DNA from: Hydrogenoanaerobacterium saccharovorans
Lineage (GTDB): Bacteria; Bacillota; Clostridia; Oscillospirales; Ruminococcaceae
DNA length: 64,000 bases
Direction of reading: 5' to 3'
Assembly: GCF_016901815.1 (NCBI RefSeq)
Contig: NZ_JACSNR010000006.1
Span: forward strand, 1 to 64,000
Both the position numbers and the translations under genes were made by a program. Positions 17,086 to 27,800 of this stretch are shown in pieces. The first letter of the stretch is position 1. The number at the start of each line of letters is the position of its first letter. Below the pieces are notes generated by a model. It had not been told where the DNA came from. It saw only the letters and a list, made by a program, of their open reading frames with translations, and made no database searches.

Positions 17086-17243
17086 CTACATCACTTGTTC
17101 CATGAAGCTGCCCATCTTCTCCGCTGCCTGTTCCTGCATCTGCCGGGTGGCGTGGGTGTAAGTGCGCAGGGTGAATCCTGCGTCATAGTGCCCCAGCATC
17201 GAGGAGACTGTTTTCACGTCTACTCCATTCTGCAATGCCATGG
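17086..17243 (-). pseudogene. C-terminal remnant of a tyrosine integrase
   Basis: About 50 codons remain: ALQNGVDVKTVSSMLGHYD, then FTLRTYTHATRQMQ and a stop. LGHYD is the last conserved His region and TYTHA contains the nucleophilic Tyr of Tn916-type integrases. The N-terminal ~330 residues are missing; homology stops at 17243 where a permease remnant begins on the other strand. It lies immediately inside the att repeat at 16891-16925, the usual place for an integrase. Confidence 0.85.
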
Positions 17244-17587
17244 TAGCGATTGGCATTACAGCATTTTACATTGTAAATCTGTTCGGCTCGAAGTTCATGG
17301 CCAAAATTCAGAATTATCTGTCGGTAATCCTGATTGCAGGTCTTCTGCTTCTGGGTATCTTCGGCGTGCTGAACGGCTTGCCTGATTCCCTCGATATTAC
17401 ACAGGAAGGTTACTTCCTGGGCGGCACCGATGGTTTCTATCAGGCAGTAATGGTACTTATGCCCTCTGTTTATGCCGCATCCAATGACCTGTCAACCGTC
17501 CTGCCATGCTATATCGTACTGTGCGGATATCTTTTCCTGTCTGTTTTTGCTGGTTTCAGACTTCTGAAGTATCAGGATGTAAAGTGA
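17240..17587 (+). pseudogene. Remnant of an APC-type amino acid permease
   Basis: The frame encodes about 115 residues with three hydrophobic segments and the permease-like text IQNYLSVILIAGLLLLGIFG and GFYQAVMVLMPS. Full-length APC permeases have 12 segments, so most of the gene is missing on the 5' side, and the sequence after MPS departs from the usual TAGHSF-like pattern, suggesting an internal loss too. It abuts the integrase remnant at a sharp junction. Confidence 0.65.
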
Positions 17588-17626
17588 TCTGATCCCGGAT
17601 ATTCCACTGGGATAAACCCGGACCCC

Positions 17627-17670
17627 AAAAGAGCCCGTACCTCCGGCAAACCGGAAGTACGGGCTCTTTT
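17627..17670 (+). terminator. Terminator after the permease remnant
   Basis: AAAAGAGCCCGTAC-TCCGG pairs with CCGGA-GTACGGGCTCTTTT; a very stable hairpin with A and T tracts on both sides. Confidence 0.85.
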
Positions 17671-17849
17671 ACAGACTGAAGGCAGCATCACTGCCGGAAA
17701 CCGTAGGCTTTCCCTCCCGGCTTCAGCACATAACGCTTCTCGATTAACTGAACAGGACAGGAAACAGATTCTCCTTCTGCGATACATCGTACTGTCTGCT
17801 CAGTTTCCGGCATATCCTGTCAGACATACCAGACCGGAACCCGGACAGC

Positions 17850-17882
17850 AAAAAAGGCTCCCTCGTTGAGGGAGCCTTTTCT
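17850..17882 (-). terminator. Terminator of the purine operon
   Basis: AAAAGGCTCCCTC/GAGGGAGCCTTTT hairpin with a T tract on the minus strand, 66 bases after the purA stop. 17671-17849 shows no gene. Confidence 0.85.
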
Positions 17883-17947
17883 CTTGAAATAATGGAACCG
17901 GAATCAGTAAGCAGATCGGCTCAGAAGCCGTCTGTGCCGTGCCTCTC

Positions 17948-19249
<1,302 letters not shown>

Positions 19250-19263
19250 TTATTCTGATATGC

Positions 19264-20697
19264 TCAGACTGAAAGCTGTACCTTTTCCCCAAGCTGATCC
19301 TTATTGGCTTCCAGCAGGGGGTCAATCAGTTCACTCAGGAATTCTTCCACCTGTTCACTGGCACGTCCGGTAAAGTTCCGGGGATCCAGAATCTCCTCGA
19401 TCTCTTCGACCTTCAGTCCAAAGGTGGGATCGGCGCAGATCCGTTCAATCAGATCATTCTTGCCGCCTTCTTCCTTGACCACTCTGGCAGCTTCAATGGA
19501 ATGTTCCCGCAGACGCTCATGAAGCTGCTGCCGGTCTCCACCCTTCTTCACTGCACTCATCATAATATTTTCAGTTGCCATGAAGGGAAGCTCATTCATT
19601 ACACGGGCATGGATTACCTTATCATAGACAACCAGTCCGTCACATACATTGAGCAGAATTCCCAGAACGGCATCCACAGCCAGGAAGGCTTCCGCTACCG
19701 AGATCCGACGGTTGGCACTGTCGTCCAGGGTGCGCTCAAACCACTGGGTTCCGGCTGTAAAGGCCGGATTCAGGGAATCGATCATCACATACCGGGACAG
19801 GGCAGTAATCCGCTCGCAGCGCATGGGATTGCGCTTATAGGGCATGGCAGAAGAACCGATCTGATGCTTTTCAAAAGGCTCTTCCATCTCCTTGAAGTTC
19901 TGCAGAATACGCATATCATTGGAAAACTTCATGGCGCTCTGTGCAATTCCCGACAGGGTGCTCAGTACAAAATAGTCAATCTTCCGGCTGTAGGTCTGGC
20001 CGGAAACCGGTACTACCTTCTCAAAACCCAGCTCCTGCGCAATGGATTTCTCCATAGCCTTGATTTTGGAGGAATCCCCGTCAAACAGTTCCATAAAACT
20101 GGCCTGGGTTCCGGTAGTACCCTTGCTGCCCCGGAGTGCCAGATTCTCCAGACGGTTCTCCACTTCCAGATAATCCATGTAGAGCTCGTTGATCCACAGA
20201 GTTGCGCGCTTGCCCACTGTGGTCAGCTGGGCCGGCTGCAGATGGGTGTAGGCCAATGCCGGCATATCCTTGTACTTCCGGGCAAAATCTGCCAGCAGCG
20301 CAATGACATTGAGCAGCTTGCGCCGGATTACCTGCAGACCTTCCTTCATCACCAGAATATCGGTATTATCGCCCACATAACAGCTGGTAGCGCCCAGATG
20401 GATAATTCCCTTGGCATCCGGACACTGTACGCCATAGGCATATACATGGCTCATTACATCATGCCGGACTTCCTTTTCCCGGGCAATGGCAACATCATAG
20501 TTGATATCGTCCTTGTGTGCTTCCAGCTGGTCAATCTGCTCCTGGGTGATCGGCAGTCCCTGAGCCTTCTCCGCCTTGGCCAGAGCAATCCAGAGCCGGC
20601 GCCAGGTCCGGAACTTATTGTCCTCGGAGAAGATATACTGCATCTCCTTACTGGCATAACGTGTCTCAAAGGGGCTGATGTATCGATTGTGCTCCAT
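19264..20697 (-). CDS. purB: Adenylosuccinate lyase
   Basis: 477 residues from ATG 20697 (SD AAGGAG); a longer frame to 20841 lacks an SD and overlaps purF. Fumarase/aspartase-superfamily signature SSAMPYKRNPMRCE is near residue 290, with TSCYVGDN and HLQPAQLTT earlier. It acts twice in purine synthesis, on SAICAR and on adenylosuccinate. 25 bases separate it from purF and 26 from purA. Confidence 0.97.
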   Translation of the reverse strand: MEHNRYISPFETRYASKEMQYIFSEDNKFRTWRRLWIALAKAEKAQGLPITQEQIDQLEAHKDDINYDVAIAREKEVRHDVMSHVYAYGVQCPDAKGIIHLGATSCYVGDNTDILVMKEGLQVIRRKLLNVIALLADFARKYKDMPALAYTHLQPAQLTTVGKRATLWINELYMDYLEVENRLENLALRGSKGTTGTQASFMELFDGDSSKIKAMEKSIAQELGFEKVVPVSGQTYSRKIDYFVLSTLSGIAQSAMKFSNDMRILQNFKEMEEPFEKHQIGSSAMPYKRNPMRCERITALSRYVMIDSLNPAFTAGTQWFERTLDDSANRRISVAEAFLAVDAVLGILLNVCDGLVVYDKVIHARVMNELPFMATENIMMSAVKKGGDRQQLHERLREHSIEAARVVKEEGGKNDLIERICADPTFGLKVEEIEEILDPRNFTGRASEQVEEFLSELIDPLLEANKDQLGEKVQLSV

Positions 20698-20722
20698 AAC
20701 AGTCCTCTCCTTCTTCAGCGAT

Positions 20723-22147
20723 TTATCGTTCAAACTGATCTTTATTTCCCACCGACGGCGGGTCAACCGGATAGTTTCCGGTAAAGCAGGCATCACAGAT
20801 TCCATAAGGACATTCCGGTACCAGATGAACCAGATCATCAATTCCCAGATATCCCAGACTGTCTGCGCCGATAATCTCCCGGATCTCCTCCAGAGTGTGG
20901 GTATAGGCGATCAGATTTTCGCTGGAATCCACATCCACGCCAAAATAACAGGGATACAGGAAGGGCGGCGAGGAAAGCCGCATATGTACTTCTGCCGCTC
21001 CTGCGTCCCGGAGGAGCTTGACGATCTTCTGGCTGGTGGTTCCCCGGACAATGGAGTCATCAATGAGCACCACCCGCTTGCCCTGTACTGTTTCAGAAAC
21101 AGGATTGAGCTTGATACGCACTGCGTTTTCCCGCTGTTCCTGTCCCGGTACAATAAAGGTACGTCCCACATACCGGTTCTTGATAAAACCTACGCCATAA
21201 GGGATTCCGCTTTCCCGGGCATAGCCCAGTGCGGCATCCAGACCGGAATCCGGCACGCCGATGACCACATCCGCATCCACCGGATGCCGGCGGGCCAGCA
21301 GTTCTCCGGCACGCAGCCGGGCCTGATGGACACTGCATCCATCAATCACCGAATCAGGACGGGCAAAGTAAATGAATTCAAAAATACAGAGCGAACCCTT
21401 TTTGCCGCAACGGGTCCGGATGCTGGTAATTCCCCGGTCATCTGCCACTACAATTTCACCGGGTTCAATATCCCGTACAAACCGGGCGCCGACAGCATCC
21501 AGAGCGCAGCTTTCACTGGCGAATACAATGCTCTCTCCCAGCTTGCCGATACAGAGCGGACGGAATCCCATGGGATCACGGGCAGCAATCAGCTTGCGCG
21601 GACTGGTAATCACCAGCGAATAGGCGCCCTTCAGTTTTTGCATGGCCTTCTCCACTGCCTCTTCAATACTGGCAGAGACAAGACGCTGCCGTGTAATGGT
21701 ATGGGCAATTACTTCTGTATCCGATGTGCCATAGAAAATTGTGCCGTCCAGTTCATATTCCCGGCGCAGTTCTCCCGCGTTGGTCAGATTGCCGTTGTGG
21801 GCAAGAGCCATATTTCCCTTCCGGTGACGGATCAGAAGCGGCTGGGCATTTTCCACTACCTGACTGCCTGTTGTGGCATACCGGCAATGTCCGACTCCGA
21901 TCTGTCCCGGTCCCATGGCTTCCAGTACTTCCCGGGTAAATACGCTGCTGACCAGTCCCAGATCCTTATGGCAGGAGATCACACCCTGATTGTTGACAGC
22001 GATGCCGCAGCTCTCCTGTCCCCGGTGCTGCAGTGCATACAGACCATGATAACAGGCCGATACAACATCTGCTCCATCCGGGCTGTATATGCCGAATACA
22101 CCACATTCTTCATGCAGTTTGGATTCCCAGCGATCTGTCATGCTCAT
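20723..22147 (-). CDS. purF: Amidophosphoribosyltransferase
   Basis: 474 residues. Ntn-hydrolase domain begins at EECGVFGIY, whose Cys (residue 15, exposed by propeptide removal) is the glutaminase nucleophile; QHRGQES follows. The C-terminal PRTase motif is [14 protein letters not shown]. It makes phosphoribosylamine from PRPP and glutamine, the committed step of the pathway. Its ATG overlaps the purC stop by four bases, so the two are coupled. Confidence 0.97.
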   Translation of the reverse strand: MSMTDRWESKLHEECGVFGIYSPDGADVVSACYHGLYALQHRGQESCGIAVNNQGVISCHKDLGLVSSVFTREVLEAMGPGQIGVGHCRYATTGSQVVENAQPLLIRHRKGNMALAHNGNLTNAGELRREYELDGTIFYGTSDTEVIAHTITRQRLVSASIEEAVEKAMQKLKGAYSLVITSPRKLIAARDPMGFRPLCIGKLGESIVFASESCALDAVGARFVRDIEPGEIVVADDRGITSIRTRCGKKGSLCIFEFIYFARPDSVIDGCSVHQARLRAGELLARRHPVDADVVIGVPDSGLDAALGYARESGIPYGVGFIKNRYVGRTFIVPGQEQRENAVRIKLNPVSETVQGKRVVLIDDSIVRGTTSQKIVKLLRDAGAAEVHMRLSSPPFLYPCYFGVDVDSSENLIAYTHTLEEIREIIGADSLGYLGIDDLVHLVPECPYGICDACFTGNYPVDPPSVGNKDQFER

Positions 22148-22854
22148 TCCCCCATCAAACGCTTCATTACCTCGTGATATGCACCTTCAACATTGCCAAG
22201 ATCCCGACGGAAACGGTCCTTATCCAGCTTTTCCATGGTCTTGCTGTCCCAGAACCGGCAGGTATCCGGGCTGATCTCATCTGCCAGAATGATCTTGCCA
22301 TCGGGTGTACGGCCGAATTCCAGCTTGAAGTCAATCAGATCAATATTGGCTTCCTTGAGATAATCCCGCAGAATGGCATTGATCTTCAGCGCATAATCCC
22401 GGATGGTATCCATCTCCTCGGGAGTTGCCAGGTTCATGGCATATACATGGGTCTCATTGATCATAGGATCGCCCAGTTCATCGTTCTTATAGCAGTATTC
22501 CAGAACAGTGGTAGCAAGAGGAGTGCCTTCCTCAAGACCAAGCCGCTTGGACAGGCTGCCGGCTGCAATGTTGCGCACTACAACTTCCAGCGGAACGATC
22601 TGTACTCTCTTCACCAGTGTTTCACGGTCAGAGAGCTGCTGGACATAGTGAGTGGGAATTCCCTTGGTCTCCAGCATCTGCATGAGAAAATTGGTTACCT
22701 TGTTGTTGATGACACCCTTGCCCTCAATGGTACCCTTTTTCAGACCATTGAATGCAGTGGCATCGTCCTTGTACTGTACCAGATACACATTCTCATCATC
22801 GGTACGGAATACCTTCTTAGCCTTGCCCTCATAAATCTGTTCCAATTTTCTCAT
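22144..22854 (-). CDS. purC: SAICAR synthetase
   Basis: 236 residues from ATG 22854 (SD GGGAGGT); a TTG nine bases earlier is less likely. [12 protein letters not shown] at the start, VRNIAAGS in the middle and [25 protein letters not shown] near the C-terminus (written here in pieces of the family signature) are diagnostic. It couples CAIR with aspartate. First structural gene of the operon, behind a leader ORF and hairpin. Confidence 0.97.
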   Translation of the reverse strand: MRKLEQIYEGKAKKVFRTDDENVYLVQYKDDATAFNGLKKGTIEGKGVINNKVTNFLMQMLETKGIPTHYVQQLSDRETLVKRVQIVPLEVVVRNIAAGSLSKRLGLEEGTPLATTVLEYCYKNDELGDPMINETHVYAMNLATPEEMDTIRDYALKINAILRDYLKEANIDLIDFKLEFGRTPDGKIILADEISPDTCRFWDSKTMEKLDKDRFRRDLGNVEGAYHEVMKRLMGE

Positions 22855-22885
22855 AATCTTCAAACCTCCCAGTATTTTCCCAACA

Positions 22886-22918
22886 AAAAGGGCCGGGGTG
22901 CAGGTGCACCACGGCCTT
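22886..22918 (-). terminator. Attenuator-like hairpin in the purC leader
   Basis: On the minus strand, GGCCG-T-GGTGCA pairs with TGCACC-C-CGGCC and is followed by CTTTTTGTT. It lies between a 36-codon leader ORF and purC, so it can only act on transcripts that would otherwise read into the operon. Confidence 0.7.
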
Positions 22919-22923
22919 GTTAG

Positions 22924-23034
22924 TCAGAAAGCTGCTTTTCTTCTCTTTTGATTGGTGAAGGATACCGGGCGGATGAGACACTGCGTCCATGCGATTCTTG
23001 AAAGAACATAGCAATTTCCTGCAGACATCTTCAT
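22924..23034 (-). CDS. 36-residue leader peptide of the purine operon
   Basis: ATG at 23034 has a strong SD (GAAAGGAG) five bases upstream and opens 36 codons ending six bases before the attenuator-like hairpin. The peptide (MKMSAGNCYVLSRIAW start) is basic at its end (NQKRRKAAF) and matches no family known to me. The SD, short frame and hairpin arrangement are those of a translational or ribosome-mediated attenuator. Known pur operons of Bacilli use PurR boxes or guanine riboswitches; neither is evident here. Confidence 0.55.
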   Translation of the reverse strand: MKMSAGNCYVLSRIAWTQCLIRPVSFTNQKRRKAAF

Positions 23035-23079
23035 TCTCCTTTCTCCGGATCCTCTGACCCTATCAAAATTACAGAATCT

Positions 23080-23108
23080 ATTTTAGTATCATTCCTCCAA
23101 AAAATCAA
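23080..23108 (-). promoter_or_regulatory. Promoter of the purine operon
   Basis: On the minus strand TTGATT (23103-23108) and TAAAAT (23080-23085) are 17 bases apart, 46 bases upstream of the leader peptide. No purine riboswitch fold or PurR box was recognised. 23109-23394 otherwise shows no gene. Confidence 0.7.
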
Positions 23109-23394
23109 TCCTCTATTTTATAAAATTTCAGGCCCTGATCCGGCCTGATTTTCTGTAAAAATACCGAATCATCCACAGCCGGATATTTCATATGCCGGTA
23201 TTCTTCCGGATAAAGCCAGAATATCTGCCATCTGCAAGTATATCCACAGTCCGTTTCCCACTCAGAAGTCCGGACTGTTCTCCATGGAAGCCATTACTTA
23301 TCCTTATACTGATTTTTATATCTTTTCTCAGCGCGGGAAAATATGCCTTCTATCTATTTTATGCAGCCATCCCGTCTCAAAAATGCAATACCAG

Positions 23395-24564
23395 CTATTT
23401 CTCAGACAGGCGGATCTGATAGCAGACCGGCCTGCTGGCCACTATAATACCTTCTGATGCCTCTTCTTCCCAGATGGTCAGCACTGCTGTCTGTGTATCC
23501 CTGTTATAGTCTGCTGTTTCCAACTGGCTGTTCTCCAGATCTATCTCTTCCATGGGAATCCACTCCCCTGTCCGGTGATCCACGAATACGATCTGCTTTG
23601 GATCACTTTCCGTCGCATAGACCAGGATCAATGCGAAATCCGGCTCCTGCAGGAGGATACGCCCATCCGGATAGGCGGGCAGGAGATATTCCCCTCCTTC
23701 TGCCAGGCTGATCAGTTTCCACCGTTCCTCTCCTCTGTCCGACACCAAAAGGGTAAAGAAGTCCGGCTCTTCACACCAGTGGAACCCATCGGCCGCACCG
23801 CTGTATACCACATTCCCCTCCCGGTCGTAAATGGTATACTGGCTGTCATCACAGAGATGCAGAACTCCGTAATCCCCGGCATACCAGCTGTTATCACTCT
23901 GATAAAAGGCCAGATACCGGCTGTCCGGAGACCAGCTGACATACTCCTCCTGGTCGCCCACATAAAAACGAGATTTCTCCTGTCCCGCTTCCCGCTCCAA
24001 AAAATCACAGATCGTGACAGAGCTGTCTTCCAGGCCGAGCTTTGCCAGCTCTCCGGTCGGAGAAATTTCGCCGCCCCATGGATTCACCTCCATTGTTTCC
24101 GCAGTACCATTCCCGATCCGGCAAACCTTGGCAAAATATGGGCGATTCAGGCACAGATAGGAAAACTCCCCTTGCTGGAAACAGTTCCCTGTTAAATCAT
24201 ATTCTGCGATCTCAGTCAGGAAAGACAGTGTATTTGTCGAGAGCTGATAGGAAAATATCCGCATGGAATTGCTTGGCAGGAAAGGGTCGATCCGATAGAG
24301 GAAAAACAGCAGCTCATCATCGCCCTTCCACTTGACAGAAAGCTCTGGAGCCCCTCTGCCGCCCCACTGGAACCCATCGGCCGCCATAGTGTCTATGGTA
24401 TCCTGGGGCAGTTTCTGTACCTTATAATCCAGCGATACTGGGGTATAAAAAGAGGAAGCCTCCTGTTCCGGTTCGCTGTTCAGAACCTCTGTATCCTGGA
24501 GCGAACACGCTCCCAGACAAAGGCAGACTGCAATCCCCAACGCAATCAACATTCTGGATTTCAC
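23395..24564 (-). CDS. Secreted lipoprotein, beta-propeller-like
   Basis: 389 residues from GTG 24564, chosen because AGGAGG lies eight bases upstream; an ATG five codons earlier has none. Signal peptide MLIALGIAVCLCL and lipobox LGAC place it on the outer face of the membrane. The rest is rich in W/Y-D pairs (e.g. YVSWSPDSRYLAFYQ), as in TolB/WD40-type propellers. Specific role unknown. Similar style to the lipoproteins at 52.6-56.9 kb. Confidence 0.75.
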   Translation of the reverse strand: MKSRMLIALGIAVCLCLGACSLQDTEVLNSEPEQEASSFYTPVSLDYKVQKLPQDTIDTMAADGFQWGGRGAPELSVKWKGDDELLFFLYRIDPFLPSNSMRIFSYQLSTNTLSFLTEIAEYDLTGNCFQQGEFSYLCLNRPYFAKVCRIGNGTAETMEVNPWGGEISPTGELAKLGLEDSSVTICDFLEREAGQEKSRFYVGDQEEYVSWSPDSRYLAFYQSDNSWYAGDYGVLHLCDDSQYTIYDREGNVVYSGAADGFHWCEEPDFFTLLVSDRGEERWKLISLAEGGEYLLPAYPDGRILLQEPDFALILVYATESDPKQIVFVDHRTGEWIPMEEIDLENSQLETADYNRDTQTAVLTIWEEEASEGIIVASRPVCYQIRLSEK

Positions 24565-24802
24565 GCTATACCTCCTCATTGCCTGTAAAAAGAATCCTGT
24601 CTGCTTCTATCTTCTTTATATCGCTTTATCAGGAAGTTGTCAAACCGGGATTCGTTCCGGCTCAGATCAGAATTATGCGGCAGACCTGCACCGGCTTTTA
24701 TTTCCGCGCAGCACCGGTTCTGCTTACAGTCTTATGGCCTGCTCCAGGTTTGCAGAACCTGCTTTTGGCATCTGAACACCTTATGGCTCCGGCACAGAAC
24801 AA

Positions 24803-24840
24803 AGAGACGCTGCCAGCATCCTTTTGCTGACAGCGTCTCT
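24803..24840 (-). terminator. Terminator of the large surface-protein gene
   Basis: AGAGACGCTG-CAGCA pairs with TGCTG-CAGCGTCTCT; it lies 37 bases after the stop at 24877. Confidence 0.8.
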
Positions 24841-24876
24841 TCTTTGATTCAGAAAACCCTTTGCAGAGCTATTCCT

Positions 24877-27800
24877 TTAGTCCTTTTTCCGGCGTTTCCA
24901 GAACAGGAAGCCGCCGATGCCTGCAGCCAGCAGAATACCTGCTGCTGCGATCCAGGGCAGGATGCTGCCGGACTGCTGGAGCTCCTCCGGTTCATCGACA
25001 CCGGAGATTGTCTGTTCTACACCCTCGTCCCGGAGTTCGGGAGTTTCAGCAAGACCACGGTCGGGATCTGTGATTTCCTCAGTTTCCTCATCCGGGGTCT
25101 CCGGAGTGGTGATGGACAGGATTCCGCTGGTTTCCGGATTGGTCGTTGTACTGTCTTCCTCTGCCGGAACGGTGAAGTCCAGTTCGGCCAGATAGGACAG
25201 CGGATAGTAGATTCTGTATGCTTCCGGCTCCAGAGCTGCACCGGCAGGAATGATGATATCCTCTCCGCCGTTCCAGGTGATATGGAGCGTAATATCTCCG
25301 GCTTCCCACAGGGCATCCATTACCCAATAGGGCATCCGGTCATTGCTGCGTGCCTCGGCCTTGACAGTCTCTCCGGGTTCTGCATCTTCAATGGCATCCC
25401 GGACATCTTCCCAGAATTCCCGCTTCCTGTCGCTGCTGGAACTGCCGGAGCTGCTGGAACTGCTGGAGATTTTCTCAAAGACAGCCTTGACTGTGACAGG
25501 CTCGCCGGACATCACAAAGCTGTTGCCGCTGATTTCCACAGCCGGAGTAATTTCCCATCGTGCAAGCCGGTATCCGGAATCAGGGGTGGGAGTCAGTGTG
25601 ACTGTACTTCCCTCCACAGCCTTTTCCGGAGCTGTGACGGTACCATTCTCACTTGCTTCCACTGTAATGGTATAGACTGTACCTGCCAGAGTCCGGACAA
25701 ATCTCTGTCCGGCAATCAGTCCGGTGATATCCTGCCGGACTTCGAAGGGTGCACCCTCGATCATCTGGGCGGTGCTTTCATCCGCTCCTGTCCGAACCTC
25801 AACGGCCTCGCCGTTCAGAGGGTTGACGCTGACTGCGCCATTCTGAGCATACATACCCTGGGACCGAGAAGCTTCCCCTGTCCGGGCAGTGACCTCACCG
25901 CCAGAAAGGGTGATGGAGTTATATGCACAGATGCCGTAACTTTCGCCCTCAGGGGCAGAAACATCGCCGCTGTTGACCGTGATGATGCCATCGGAAATTT
26001 CCATGCTGCCATTCTCGATATAAACGCCGCAGCTGAAGCTGGCGGCTGCATCACCGGCGGCAGTCACACTGGCGTTATCCCCGACTGTAACGGAGGTGTC
26101 GGCACAGATGCCGCAGCTCACACCTGCCTCGCCGCCGGTGGCAGCTACAGTACTGCCGGTAATTCCGACGCTGCCGTTCGATACATAGATGCCATAGCTT
26201 TTATCGATGGCTGTGCCGCCATTGGCTGTTACATCGGCATCATTCTCAACTGTAACGGAAGTTTTGGCATAGATGCCGTAACTTTCGAGCGCCTCGCCGC
26301 CGGAAGCGGTAATTTTTCCGCCGGAGAGTGTAATCGCGCCGCCAGAGCCAAGGCCATAGCTGATATTGTCAGCCTTTCCGCCTGTGACAGAGATTTCACT
26401 GCCGGAAGTTCCGATCTGGCTGACAGCATAGATACCCATACTGCGGGAATCAGCCGCACCGCCGTTGGCAATAACTGTGCTGCCGCCGGAGACAGTGACT
26501 CCGCCGCTGACATAGATGCCGAAGCTGTCGGAATTGGTACCGGAAGCCGTTCCTGCAGCAACAGTCAGGGAACCTGTGCCGGAGATCAGAAGATCACCCG
26601 GGGCAGTATCGGTACCTGTGATGGACTTTACTACATGGATGCCATAGCTGCTGGCATCGGTTGCTGCCGCACCGGTAATGGTGTTGACACCCTGAAGCTC
26701 AATCTTCAGATCGCCTTCACGGTAGACTGCAGCTGTTTCTGTAAGAGTGGTCCGGGCCTTGGTGATTCTGGCTCCGTTGAGGGTCAGGGTCTCGCCGTCC
26801 CACTTGATGTTATAGTCATTTGCGCTGCCGTCCTCTGTAATGGATCCATCCGAAGCAATCCTGGCATAGACAATCTGATCCTTCGTACCATAGAGTCCTG
26901 TGCCGCCCACATAGATGTTGGGAGCCTGCTTCTCCATGCTGTGGAAGTACCGGCCGCTCACTGTAACCGAAGTTCCGTTTTCCGAGTATCCGATGGGAGA
27001 ACCGATCACCTCTGCGGCGGAAGCTCCGCTTTCGCCGGCCTTTATCTCAACCACTCTGTCTGCTTCCGGCTGGACGGTGACAGAAGAACCTGCTCCTGCC
27101 ATAATGGCCTGACCATCCGCATTGGAAGCAGTGGCAGTAACTTTACCGCCGATGATTGTGATGACACCCGGAGTATGTGAGTATCCGATATGGAGACCGT
27201 GCTGAACACCTGCAGCATTCACTGTGCCGCCGGCAATACGGATATTATATGCTGTAATGCCATAGCTGTCGGTGCCGTACTCCGTATTGGTGACCTGTGC
27301 GGAATCAGTCTGTACGAAACCGTCATTTACAGTAAAGTCTCCCAGCACCCTGATCCCATAACTGGTGTCGCGCGCGCAGCTGCCGACAGCTGTCAGGGAG
27401 CCATCGTTCACAATGATTTCTGATTCGCCCGAGATGCCGTAGCTTCCCATGGTTTTATCGCTGGTGCTGGGTTCGGCTATGATTGTACCGCCATTGATTG
27501 TGAATGTATCCTGCGCAGAGATTCCTATGCTGAAATTAGCATCTTCGCTGTGCGCTTCAAGATACGCATCCGGTTCTACTGTTATTACACCGGAACTGCT
27601 CAGGCCATAGCTGTTGCCTTTTTCAGTCACAATCGGGCCGCTGTGCGCAGTGATGCGTCCCGAAATATTCAGTGTATTTACAGACCTTGCTCTGATACCG
27701 TAGCTGTAGCTGTAGTTGAACCCGCCAGTGTTGCCTTTACCGCTCCGTGCATCAATGGTACCCGAAAGCGTGATATCCACACCACCGGAACTGAAGTCTC

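Noticed and set aside
22855-23080. Purine riboswitch upstream of purC
   Set aside because: The three-way junction and conserved loop sequences of guanine/adenine riboswitches were not found; the leader ORF and hairpin explain the region better.
24637-27180. 847-codon plus-strand frame opposite the large surface gene
   Set aside because: The Gly/Ser/Ala-rich repeats of the surface gene leave the reverse strand open; no ribosome site or family pattern was seen.
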